Assembly: GCA_001438985.1 (NCBI GenBank)
Contig: LIAZ01000011.1
Coordinates: forward strand, 1-17,457
Reading direction: 5' to 3'
Length of the DNA stretch: 17,457 bases
DNA from: Acidimicrobium sp. BACL17 MAG-120823-bin42
Lineage (GTDB): Bacteria > Actinomycetota > Acidimicrobiia > Acidimicrobiales > Ilumatobacteraceae
The position numbers and the translations under genes are program-made. The notes beneath the pieces were generated by a model. That model was not told the DNA's origin. It did not search any database and saw nothing but the letters and a program-made list of their open reading frames with translations. Of this stretch, positions 1 through 7,199 are shown piece by piece; position 1 is the stretch's first letter, and each line of letters opens with the position of its first letter.

Positions 1-1616
1 CCAGGTCGTAGCGATGAGAAGACATCTTCACTATTTTGAAGCGGTTTACGTGCTGTTGAACCAGCGCGAAATTCCTCAATGTCACCGTATGTACTGAACG
101 CTTGATCTTGTAATCTGACGAGTTCTTTGCTTCTCCGTTGAATTCGCGCTTGAATTTCAACGATGTCTTTGCCCGATTGAAACTGCGCAAATGACAGATT
201 GAGTAAATGGCGCGCTTGTACCTTGCTCGTGGTGCGAATCAAATTTGCTGCCATGTTGTATGTGGGTCTGAATGCGGAATTCAGAACAAATGATCGACTT
301 GAGACAAGCGCGGCTACCTGTTCGAACGTAACGAAAGGATTCCATAAAGTGAGGGCGTGTCCGACCGTGTCAAGGCCACGGCGGCCCGCCCTGCCTGTAA
401 GTTGAGAAAAATCAGATGGCTTGAGTAGTTGATGTGTTTCGCCGTTGTACTTTGTGAGCTTGTCGAGCACTACGGCTCGAGCTGGCATGTTGATTCCGAC
501 GGCAAGAGTTTCCGTGGCAAACACGATCTTCACAAGACCCTTTGCAAAACACTCCTCCACGGCTTCCTTGAAGCTAGGTACAAGACCCGCGTGGTGCACA
601 CCTATCCCCGCTTCAAGTTGCGCCAAAAACCGAGAATATTGCAATGCCGCTAAGTCATCATCGGTGAACGCCTCAACATGACTGTCAAGAATCTCTGCAA
701 TCGCTGCGCGCTCTTGCTTGGTCGTGAAAGAGATACCTTGCTTTAGACACGAATGGGCTGCTTCATCACATTGATTACGACTAAAAATAAAGTAAATAGC
801 AGGAAGAAGATCGTCTTCTCGAAGTTGCAGCACGACATCAGAGCGGTTTGGCGCATAAAAACGAGTTGTAGCCATTCCAATTCGTCCACGCGATCCATAG
901 GAGTGCTGCTTCTTAGATCGTGGAGCAGATGAATTTTCAATCTTTGACACTTGTTCATTGGGTTTACCTCCAACGAGTGTGTCAAACACCCTGACCTTGC
1001 TTGTTGTCTTGTCACCAACGACGTAGTGATTGAACAGCTCCACCGGTCGTTTAGTTTCGACGATTGGTATCGTTGGACCGCGAACAGTCGTGAGCCACTC
1101 GCAGAGTTCATCTGCGTTGCTCACCGTTGCTGACAGGCACACCAACTGAACTGTCGGCTCAAGATGGATGATTACCTCCTCCCAGACTGGGCCGCGATAG
1201 GCATCTTGCAAGAAATGGACCTCATCGAGAACCACAACACCCAAATTGTCGATGCCGGTAGATCTCGCGTAGATCATGTTGCGCAGAACTTCGGTGGTCA
1301 TCACGATGATTGGTGCCTGTGGGTTGATGCTGTTATCGCCTGTCATCAGGCCAACCTGTTGAGGGCCATGTAGCAGTGTCAATTCATGAAACTTTTGGTT
1401 GGAAAGAGCTTTGATGGGAGCGGTATAAAAAGCGCGCTTACCAAGCTTTCTCGCCAACCCGATTGCATATTCTGCTACTACTGTTTTGCCCGAACCAGTT
1501 GGTGCAGCAACTAGGACACTTTCTCCAGCGTCAATGTGATCAAAAGCCTGCAACTGAAATGTGTCAAGCTCAAACTGATAACCGCCAATAAGCGTTTGAC
1601 GATGTGGAGAGGTCAC
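1..1616 (-). CDS. helY: HelY-type DExH-box (Ski2/Mtr4-like) helicase, N-terminal part, runs off left edge
   Basis: ATP-dependent superfamily 2 RNA/DNA helicase of the Ski2/Mtr4/HelY group. I translated the minus strand from a GTG at 1616 and found 538 uninterrupted codons to the window edge. Walker A (PTGSGKT) is at residues 39-45, the DEVH box at 131-134, motif III (LSAT) about 20-35 residues later, and the C-terminal RecA-like lobe shows VHHAGLVP, TETLAVGINMPAR and QLTGRAGRRG (405-414). Mycobacterial HelY is about 900 residues, so roughly 60% is present. The GTG start follows the tatC TAG by 6 nt in the same frame, so no earlier start is possible. The order tatC-helY matches Mycobacterium and implies cotranscription with the Tat genes. 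Family identity is firm; the exact RNA substrate cannot be read from sequence. Confidence 0.93.
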   Translation of the reverse strand, partial: MTSPHRQTLIGGYQFELDTFQLQAFDHIDAGESVLVAAPTGSGKTVVAEYAIGLARKLGKRAFYTAPIKALSNQKFHELTLLHGPQQVGLMTGDNSINPQAPIIVMTTEVLRNMIYARSTGIDNLGVVVLDEVHFLQDAYRGPVWEEVIIHLEPTVQLVCLSATVSNADELCEWLTTVRGPTIPIVETKRPVELFNHYVVGDKTTSKVRVFDTLVGGKPNEQVSKIENSSAPRSKKQHSYGSRGRIGMATTRFYAPNRSDVVLQLREDDLLPAIYFIFSRNQCDEAAHSCLKQGISFTTKQERAAIAEILDSHVEAFTDDDLAALQYSRFLAQLEAGIGVHHAGLVPSFKEAVEECFAKGLVKIVFATETLAVGINMPARAVVLDKLTKYNGETHQLLKPSDFSQLTGRAGRRGLDTVGHALTLWNPFVTFEQVAALVSSRSFVLNSAFRPTYNMAANLIRTTSKVQARHLLNLSFAQFQSGKDIVEIQARIQRRSKELVRLQDQAFSTYGDIEEFRAGSTARKPLQNSEDVFSSLRP

Positions 1617-1622
1617 AGTGGG

Positions 1623-2414
1623 CTATTCGCCTTCAGGGTTGCGTTTTGCCTTCTTGCGTTGTGCAATGAAACCGATCAGTACCGCAACGAAGAACAACAT
1701 ACTCATCGGTACCGCTAGTGCAAGCATCGATACTGGGTCACCGCTCGGCGTGATTCCTGCAGAGAGGAGAAACGTTCCCATGAGTGAATATCGCCATTGT
1801 CTGATCAAAGTCTGTGGCGTAATCACTCCAACGAGTTGTAGAAAGACAATCAAAACGGGGACAAGAAATCCAACGCCGAACGCCAGCACCATCATTGCAA
1901 CCAGACTGATGTATTTTGAAATTTGATATGTCTGTTCAACCCCTGCACCTGACCACGTGATAAGAAATTCAAGTGCTTTATCTAGCGTCCAATATGCAAG
2001 TGATCCGCCGGCAAGGAACAACACGACAGACGTAATGATAAAAGGGATTGAATATTTCTTTTCCTGCTTGTTTAGAGCAGGAACGAGGAACTTCCACAGT
2101 TGCCACATGATCACAGGAATTGCAAATATCAATCCTCCATAACCGGCGATCCGCATTCGCGCTGATAAACCCTCGATAGGGCCAAGTGCAAACAATGTTC
2201 CATCACACTTGAATTCTGGATTGACCGAACATATATTGCGATACGGCTGTGTCAAGAACTGCAGGAAAGCATCATAAAACACCAAAATCACTATTGATCC
2301 GATAGCAACGGCAAGCAGCGAACGAACAATACGCATGCGCAATTCGGCAAGATGTTCGAAGATTGACATGCCGCCTTCAGCAGGAGCGGCTTGACCACGA
2401 CGGACACTGACCAT
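1623..2414 (-). CDS. tatC: Sec-independent protein translocase TatC
   Basis: Six-pass inner-membrane core of the twin-arginine translocase, which recognises RR signal peptides of folded exported proteins. The 263 residues show the family's N-terminal signature EHLAELRMRI (20-29), a hydrophobic segment after it, LTQPY before the first outside loop, and alternating hydrophobic stretches (around YGGLIFAIPVIMWQLW and the last two helices) ending in a basic tail. The first outside loop carries two Cys, which could form a disulfide (inference). The ATG at 2414 overlaps the tatB-like stop by one base (TAATG) and has no clear ribosome site. An in-frame ATG at 2369 (residue 16) has GAAGG 4 nt upstream and lies just before the conserved part, so the true protein may be 248 residues. 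helY follows after 6 nt. Confidence 0.95.
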   Translation of the reverse strand: MVSVRRGQAAPAEGGMSIFEHLAELRMRIVRSLLAVAIGSIVILVFYDAFLQFLTQPYRNICSVNPEFKCDGTLFALGPIEGLSARMRIAGYGGLIFAIPVIMWQLWKFLVPALNKQEKKYSIPFIITSVVLFLAGGSLAYWTLDKALEFLITWSGAGVEQTYQISKYISLVAMMVLAFGVGFLVPVLIVFLQLVGVITPQTLIRQWRYSLMGTFLLSAGITPSGDPVSMLALAVPMSMLFFVAVLIGFIAQRKKAKRNPEGE

Positions 2415-2800
2415 TAGGAAGCTGAACTTTGGTCGTCGGGGTCGCCAGGTAGACCAATATCAAACGGTATGAACTTTGGTTCGACAGGTTCTTGGACCTT
2501 ATTCACTGGAGCAGGGGTGCTGACGGAAGAATTGAACTGGGTTGCATCTTTGATCGTTGAATTGGCTTCTCGTGAGGCTGAATCAAACATTGTTTTGTAG
2601 CCCTGTGCCGTATCTTTTAGTTCACCGATTGTGTCTCCAAATACGTCTTTGAACTCACCTTGAGCATCAGTGGTGATCCGCTTAAATTCACCGTACAACT
2701 TGCCCGCCTTGCGGATTACGCCGGGAAGCTTTTCAGGTCCAAGAATGACAAGCCCGAGGATGAGCAGAAAGAAAATCTCGCTCCCAGAGAAGTTGAACAC
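2414..2800 (-). CDS. tatB: Twin-arginine translocase TatA/TatB family subunit, TatB-like
   Basis: Small membrane-anchored Tat subunit. The 128-residue protein has a short N-terminal membrane helix (about 5-21), then LGPEKLP and an amphipathic helix (IRKAGKLYGEFKRI), then a long polar, probably helical region and a Pro/Ala/Ser-rich acidic tail. A Glu within the membrane helix (SEIFF) and the Gly-Pro before KLP are TatB marks; TatA usually has Phe-Gly there. Mycobacterium has a gene called tatA at this position, so naming by context would give tatA. The start is a GTG at 2800, with AAGGG directly against it, which is poor ribosome-site spacing. It overlaps tatC by one base. I am sure of the TatA/B family and moderately sure of the B type. 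Confidence 0.87.
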   Translation of the reverse strand: MFNFSGSEIFFLLILGLVILGPEKLPGVIRKAGKLYGEFKRITTDAQGEFKDVFGDTIGELKDTAQGYKTMFDSASREANSTIKDATQFNSSVSTPAPVNKVQEPVEPKFIPFDIGLPGDPDDQSSAS

Positions 2801-2848
2801 CCCTTCATTCTAAACCAAGCGATCCAACTGTCGGCATAACATAAGGGC
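2801..2848. promoter_or_regulatory. 48-bp divergent intergenic region between tatB-like and gdpd
   Basis: The start codons of the leftward tat-helY block and the rightward phosphodiesterase gene are only 48 bp apart, so promoters for both must lie here or inside the opposite gene. I see no clear -35/-10 pair. An AT-rich CATAACATAA lies just before the GTG of the phosphodiesterase gene and could be an extended -10 for a nearly leaderless message; this is inference only. Confidence 0.3.
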
Positions 2849-3565
2849 GTGCAGCAACGAATCGCTCCTTTATTGGCTCGGCAAATTGGGTTTGCTCACC
2901 GTGGAGCCCGTGCACATGTGCGGGAAAACACGCTCGAGGCCTTTGCTCTTGCATTACGACTTGGCGCAAATGGGCTCGAAAGTGATGTGTGGGTCACGCG
3001 AGACGGAATCTGCGTATTGGACCATGACGGTGTTGTGAAAAACAGATTTCGTTCACGACCGATTGCAGAGTTCAACAGAACAGAATTGCCTCAATGGATC
3101 CCCACCGTTTCTGACCTGATTGCTTTGATTGATAGTGAGATACATATCAGCCTTGATGTCAAAGACACACATGCGATGCCCGGACTCGTTGACTTGTTGA
3201 TGAGCCAACAGCGCTGTTCGCAATATTGGCTATGTCATCCCGATGTGAAATTTCTCCAACAATGGGTTGGTCGGGTCGGTGCTATAAACCTCGTCCACTC
3301 AACCCGTTTGTCGGCAATGAAAGGCGGACCCGAACGATACGCGGCATCACTTGCCGAGATGGGCGTGCGTTGTGTAAACATGCCGTTTGCAGATTGGAAC
3401 GGTGGATTAGTGGCACTATTCCACAGATTCAATATTTATGCGTTCGGATGGAACCTGCAGTTCCCAGAGGTCATCCAAAGCGGGTTGTTGATGGGACTTG
3501 ATGGAGTGTTTAGTGATTGGTCAGATCGTTTGGCAGATGAGATGCAGCGAATCACAGTCTTATAA
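2849..3565 (+). CDS. Glycerophosphodiester phosphodiesterase family protein
   Basis: Hydrolyses glycerophosphodiesters to glycerol 3-phosphate and an alcohol, in phospholipid turnover or phosphate salvage. Family motifs are in order: AHRGA with catalytic His17 and Arg18, REN-T (25-28), GLESDVWVTRDG with metal ligands Glu44 and Asp46, and LDHD with the second catalytic His59. GLDGVFSDWSDRL near the C-terminus is the usual end of the TIM barrel. At 238 residues it is a full single-domain enzyme with no signal peptide, so it is probably cytoplasmic. The start is a GTG at 2849; no upstream ATG fits. It is the only rightward gene in the left half. Its last 6 bp (Leu codon and TAA) overlap the lepB stop on the other strand, leaving no room for an intergenic terminator. 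Confidence 0.92.
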   Translation: MQQRIAPLLARQIGFAHRGARAHVRENTLEAFALALRLGANGLESDVWVTRDGICVLDHDGVVKNRFRSRPIAEFNRTELPQWIPTVSDLIALIDSEIHISLDVKDTHAMPGLVDLLMSQQRCSQYWLCHPDVKFLQQWVGRVGAINLVHSTRLSAMKGGPERYAASLAEMGVRCVNMPFADWNGGLVALFHRFNIYAFGWNLQFPEVIQSGLLMGLDGVFSDWSDRLADEMQRITVL

Positions 3566-4144
3566 CCAGCGCAGTGAACCAAGTGGCCAGATAATTACAA
3601 AGGCTCGACCGGCAACGAGGCCCTCTTCAATCGTCCCGAACATCCTGCTATCAAAAGATTGTGGACGATTGTCACCCATTACAAAAAGATGCTGCGGCTC
3701 AACCACTATCTCTTCAAAATTTGGAACTCTGCAACGATCATCAAGATTATTCTGACTGGTGTCAAAGGCGTCAAGGTACGGTTCATCAATTGCTTCGTTG
3801 TTGACGTGGACAACGCAGTCAATGATCGAAACCGAATCACCTCCAATACCAATCACGCGCTTGATGAGGTCGTCATGTTGTACCTCGACGCCATCAGTAG
3901 TAACGCGGTCAAAGACAACTACATCGCCACGATTCACATTATGGAGCCGATAGGAAAGTTTGTTGACTAACACGCGGTTGTTCTGAAACATTGTCGTTTC
4001 CATACTTGGACCACTGATGTAATACTGCTGAAGAACAAAACCTCTGACAACGAAGGCGATAATCAGCGCAAACCCAATAACGCTTGCCCATTCACGAAGA
4101 ACCTTGTAACCCTTCTTTTGATCCTCACGGGAAAGCATTACCAT
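3560..4144 (-). CDS. lepB: Signal peptidase I
   Basis: Membrane serine protease that removes signal peptides from exported proteins. An N-terminal membrane helix (about 20-37) is followed by the catalytic Ser47 in SGPSM. The general base Lys95 lies in LIKRVIGIGGD, and the C-terminal box GDNRPQSFDSR is at 157-167, so all type I signal peptidase boxes are intact. Length 194 is normal for an actinobacterial enzyme with one anchor. The ATG at 4144 is used here; a second in-frame ATG two codons later (4138) is equally possible. It begins 26 nt after the pafA stop and is probably the last gene of the proteasome operon. This is unusual: in Mycobacterium pafB and pafC occupy this place. Its product may serve the nearby Tat system as well as Sec, but that is inference from position. 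Confidence 0.95.
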   Translation of the reverse strand: MVMLSREDQKKGYKVLREWASVIGFALIIAFVVRGFVLQQYYISGPSMETTMFQNNRVLVNKLSYRLHNVNRGDVVVFDRVTTDGVEVQHDDLIKRVIGIGGDSVSIIDCVVHVNNEAIDEPYLDAFDTSQNNLDDRCRVPNFEEIVVEPQHLFVMGDNRPQSFDSRMFGTIEEGLVAGRAFVIIWPLGSLRWL

Positions 4145-4170
4145 GCAGGAAATCTAGCGTGGAAATCCTT

Positions 4171-5529
4171 CTACAAACTCGATATGAGTCGATCAACTCG
4201 CTCGTCGTGAGATTTGAGTGGGTCGTTACACACCACCGTCCTTTGATGATGATCGTTAAGTTTGAGGTGCACCCAATCAACGGTGTAGTCACGTTGTGCA
4301 GACTTTGCAGCTTTAATGAACTCACCTCTCAACCGTGCACGAGTTGTTTGAGGAGGGTTATGTTTAGCCGTCTCAACATCTAGGTCTGAACACATCTTGT
4401 GAACGAGATGGCGATTGCGTAGCGCAAAGAACACTCCTCGGTCCCGTTTTATGTCGTGATACTGCAGATCGAGCATCTGCACTCTTGGATCGTCTAAGGA
4501 CACACCATGTCGGTTTCTGAACTGTTCAATCAGATGAAGTTTGGTAATCCAGTCAACTTCGGTGCGCAGATCCATGAGATTATTGCCGATACCATCCAGT
4601 AAACGACCCCACATTTCTAGGGCTTGTTGTTCTTCGGCAGAGAAGCCTCTTGAGTCTGCGTATACATGAGCTCGTTGAACAAACTCACGCTGTATTTCTA
4701 GTGCCGACATTTCTCTGCCTGACGCCAGCTTGACCTTTTTCGTACATGTAATGTCATGGCTAATTTCACGAATCGCTCGGGCCGGATTTTCCAGGGTGAA
4801 GTCGCGCAGGTCAAAGGTTTCATCTTCGATCATTCGCAACATGCACAATGCCGAACCAACCTTGGCAAATGTTGTGCATTCATTCATATTTGAGTCGCCC
4901 ACAATTACGTGTAAACGCCTGAACTTCTCAGAATCTGCATGAGGTTCATCACGAGTGTTGATAATTGGCCGGCTGCGGGTAGTTGCAGAACTCATTCCAT
5001 CCCAAATGTGTTCAGAGCGTTGAGCGATGGAGAAAATCGGACCTCGTGCTGTCTGGAGAACATGTCCAGCACCTGTGAAGATTTGACGTGTAATCAAGAA
5101 GGGGATGAAATGTGAATCAAAATTAATTGGTTCTGCAGTTCTGCGCATGAGATAGTTCTCGTGACATCCATAACTGTTACCAGCAAAATCGACATTATTT
5201 TTAAAAACATACACTGACCCACGAATCCCCTCTTCGTGTAGTTTCGCCTCGGCAGCCAGTTGCAGGTCTTGCATAATCAGCTCGCCGGCAATGTCATGTG
5301 CAAGCAGTTCGTAAATCGAATCACATTCGGGAGTGGCGTACTCCGGATGGCTACCTACGTCCAGGTACAGCCGACCACCATTCTCCATGAACACATTGGA
5401 ACTGCGTCCCCAGGCAACAACACTTCTAAACAGATATCGAGAAACTTCGTCTGGACTCAATCGCCGCTGCCCACGCAAGGTGCACGTTGCTCCATATTCT
5501 GTCTCTAAGCCAAATACTCGGCGATCCAT
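4171..5529 (-). CDS. pafA: Pup-protein ligase PafA
   Basis: ATP-dependent ligase that phosphorylates the C-terminal Glu of deamidated Pup and joins it to a substrate lysine, marking proteins for the proteasome. It belongs to the glutamine synthetase-like carboxylate-amine ligase fold. The N-terminal FGLETEYG has the conserved nucleotide/Mg Glu9 and Glu11. YLDVGSHPEYATPEC (55-69) carries Asp57, at the place of the catalytic Asp of the family. VFKNNVDFAGNSYGCHENYL and RPIINTRDEPHADSEKFRR are further conserved blocks shared with Dop. At 452 residues it is the usual PafA length and lacks the N-terminal insertion that separates Dop from PafA. It lies 6 nt after prcA; a GGAG directly abuts the ATG. 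In Mycobacterium pafA is detached from prcBA; here it is directly linked. Confidence 0.97.
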   Translation of the reverse strand: MDRRVFGLETEYGATCTLRGQRRLSPDEVSRYLFRSVVAWGRSSNVFMENGGRLYLDVGSHPEYATPECDSIYELLAHDIAGELIMQDLQLAAEAKLHEEGIRGSVYVFKNNVDFAGNSYGCHENYLMRRTAEPINFDSHFIPFLITRQIFTGAGHVLQTARGPIFSIAQRSEHIWDGMSSATTRSRPIINTRDEPHADSEKFRRLHVIVGDSNMNECTTFAKVGSALCMLRMIEDETFDLRDFTLENPARAIREISHDITCTKKVKLASGREMSALEIQREFVQRAHVYADSRGFSAEEQQALEMWGRLLDGIGNNLMDLRTEVDWITKLHLIEQFRNRHGVSLDDPRVQMLDLQYHDIKRDRGVFFALRNRHLVHKMCSDLDVETAKHNPPQTTRARLRGEFIKAAKSAQRDYTVDWVHLKLNDHHQRTVVCNDPLKSHDERVDRLISSL

Positions 5530-5535
5530 CTCCGA

Positions 5536-6213
5536 TTAATCCAAAAAAGTGGCGAGTTGCGTTTCCGTGATCCGTTTGAAGCAACGGCGATTGGCGTTTC
5601 GCTGGAGAACAGCGACCTCTAGGTCGCCGGCTGTGAGAGGTGCTTCTGAGGGTGAAAGCGCGGAGCGCGCAAGCAAAATACATTCTTGAAGCGATTGCGC
5701 GGCTGAAAATGACTGAGCGATGTGTTGCGTGATTGACTCAGGATCACCGCCGATAACGATAAAGCGCCGCTCATCCAATACGGTGCCATCAAACATCACA
5801 TGAAATAGCTGATCAGTCTCTGCTGACTTACCAAGTTCGGCAATCAAAATCTCTACTTCAAGAGGTTTCACTTCATGAGTAAACACTTGACCAATCATTT
5901 GTGCGTACTGGTTGGCGAGACCGCGGGCATCGACATCTTCTCGAGAAAACTGATATCCCTTCAGGTCTGCAGCGCGAACGCCAAGAACTCGCAATTGGTC
6001 AAACTCGTTGTATTTACCAACACCGGCAAAAGCAATTCGATCATAAATCTCACTGATCTTCCGCAAGGTATTAGAAGGGTTCTCAGCGATTACTGCAATC
6101 CCCTCTTGGTATTGCATGGCTACCAATGATCTTCCGCGAGCGATTCCTTTACGAGCGAAGTCCGCACGGTCCTTCATCATTTGTTCTGGAGAGACGTAAT
6201 ACGGCATGCTCAT
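5536..6213 (-). CDS. prcA: 20S proteasome alpha subunit PrcA
   Basis: Forms the outer rings and gate of the 20S core and docks the ATPase. The N-terminal YYVSPEQMMKDRADFARKGI is the actinobacterial alpha gate and H0 helix, followed by AENPSNTLRKISEIYDRI and AGVGKYNEFDQLR. There is no N-terminal catalytic Thr, as expected for alpha. It is 225 residues, shorter than the mycobacterial protein (about 248) because the polar C-terminal tail is nearly absent. The ATG at 6213 overlaps the prcB stop by 4 bp (ATGA); a second in-frame ATG follows two codons later (6207) and matches the MSxPY-type N-terminus less well. Coupling to prcB should keep the two subunits equimolar. Confidence 0.97.
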   Translation of the reverse strand: MSMPYYVSPEQMMKDRADFARKGIARGRSLVAMQYQEGIAVIAENPSNTLRKISEIYDRIAFAGVGKYNEFDQLRVLGVRAADLKGYQFSREDVDARGLANQYAQMIGQVFTHEVKPLEVEILIAELGKSAETDQLFHVMFDGTVLDERRFIVIGGDPESITQHIAQSFSAAQSLQECILLARSALSPSEAPLTAGDLEVAVLQRNANRRCFKRITETQLATFLD

Positions 6214-6995
6214 CGTTGCTGCACCCCAGTGGTAATCGCGTTGTAAATTCCTGCCAACGCTGTGTCGTCAATTCGAGTGAAACCAGTATGTGTAATCGTT
6301 GCGACAATTGGATAAATACCACGTAGCAGGTCGGGCCCACCAGTGGCAGAGTCTGCGTCAGATGCTTCCCAAAGGGCCCGAGATACAAGCTCGACTGCTT
6401 GCTGCGTTGTAATGTCACGTCTCCATGAAACGCGCAACACAGTGGAAGCGTGCAACTGACCCGAACCGGTGGCAACGAAGTCTCGCTCTTCATACCGTCC
6501 ACCAGTGGCGTCATAATCCCAAATGCGACCCTGGTTGATGTCGTTGTCGTACCCAGCGAAAATCGGAACAACCATCAGACCCTGCATCGCGGCAGGAAGG
6601 TTGTTACGCACGAACATACTGAGCTGATTCGCTTTGCCTTCAAGAGACAGTGATTGTCCCTCAACTTTTTCGTAATGTTCGATTTGTAATTGAAAGAGTT
6701 TCACCATTTCCATTGCCGGTCCTGCAGCACCAGCAATCGCGACGCCGCTGAAGTCATCAGCTTGAACGACCTTTTCCATTCCTCGATGACTGATGAGATT
6801 GCCAGAAGTCGCACGTCTGTCGCCTCCCATAACAACACCGTCTGAACATCGAACAGCCACGCAGGTGGTGGCGTGTGGCATGTCTTCAAGTATGGATTGA
6901 GGGACGGACGCAAACGGCGACAGACCAACACGCTTCAATAACTCGCCAAAGTTCGCACCTGGGTCCTGATCGGCGGAAAATTGAAGGAAATTCAT
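6210..6995 (-). CDS. prcB: 20S proteasome beta subunit PrcB (catalytic, with propeptide)
   Basis: Catalytic beta subunit, made as a precursor and cleaved to expose an N-terminal Thr. The mature protein should start at Thr43: with it as Thr1, Asp59 falls at Asp17 (GGDRRA) and Lys75 at Lys33 (GMEKV), so the catalytic set is intact. GVAIAGAAGPAME, AAMQGL and DSATGGPDL match actinobacterial PrcB closely. The propeptide is 42 residues and mature length about 219. The residue before Thr1 is Ala42, whereas the usual one is Gly. The ATG at 6995 is 15 nt after the pup stop, with GAAG in the gap as a weak ribosome site; the stop overlaps prcA by ATGA. Confidence 0.97.
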   Translation of the reverse strand: MNFLQFSADQDPGANFGELLKRVGLSPFASVPQSILEDMPHATTCVAVRCSDGVVMGGDRRATSGNLISHRGMEKVVQADDFSGVAIAGAAGPAMEMVKLFQLQIEHYEKVEGQSLSLEGKANQLSMFVRNNLPAAMQGLMVVPIFAGYDNDINQGRIWDYDATGGRYEERDFVATGSGQLHASTVLRVSWRRDITTQQAVELVSRALWEASDADSATGGPDLLRGIYPIVATITHTGFTRIDDTALAGIYNAITTGVQQR

Positions 6996-7010
6996 AACAG
7001 CATCTTCAGG

Positions 7011-7199
7011 CTACTGCCCGCCCTTTTGTACATAACTTCGCACAAATTCCTCTGCATTTTCTTCCAGCACATTGTCAATTGCATCAAGAACACTTTCGAG
7101 ATCTGCCGACAGATCTGAGTGTGCCACAGGTTCAGATTCAAGCTCATCGGTATGCTCGTCGATCTTTGGTTGGGATGACTTGCGCAGCTGGCCGCTCAT
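7011..7199 (-). CDS. pup: Prokaryotic ubiquitin-like protein Pup
   Basis: Small, largely disordered tag joined to target lysines. At 62 residues it has the family length. The N-terminal half is polar and variable. The C-terminal half has VLDAIDNVLEENAEEFVRSY and then VQKGGQ, nearly identical to Mycobacterium Pup in the part that forms a helix on the ARC coiled coil. The last residue is Gln, so Pup is made in the inactive form and needs deamidation by Dop before PafA can use it; this agrees with the intact dop upstream. The ATG at 7199 overlaps the dop stop (ATGA), coupling tag synthesis to its activating enzyme. Confidence 0.98.
   Translation of the reverse strand: MSGQLRKSSQPKIDEHTDELESEPVAHSDLSADLESVLDAIDNVLEENAEEFVRSYVQKGGQ

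Noticed and set aside
743..1111. Minus-strand open frame of 122 codons inside helY
   Set aside because: It lies within the helicase gene in another frame, and the helicase frame reads through without a stop and carries all expected motifs.
6149..6571. Minus-strand open frame of 140 codons in the prcB region
   Set aside because: It is an alternative frame of prcB, whose own frame has the full catalytic set.
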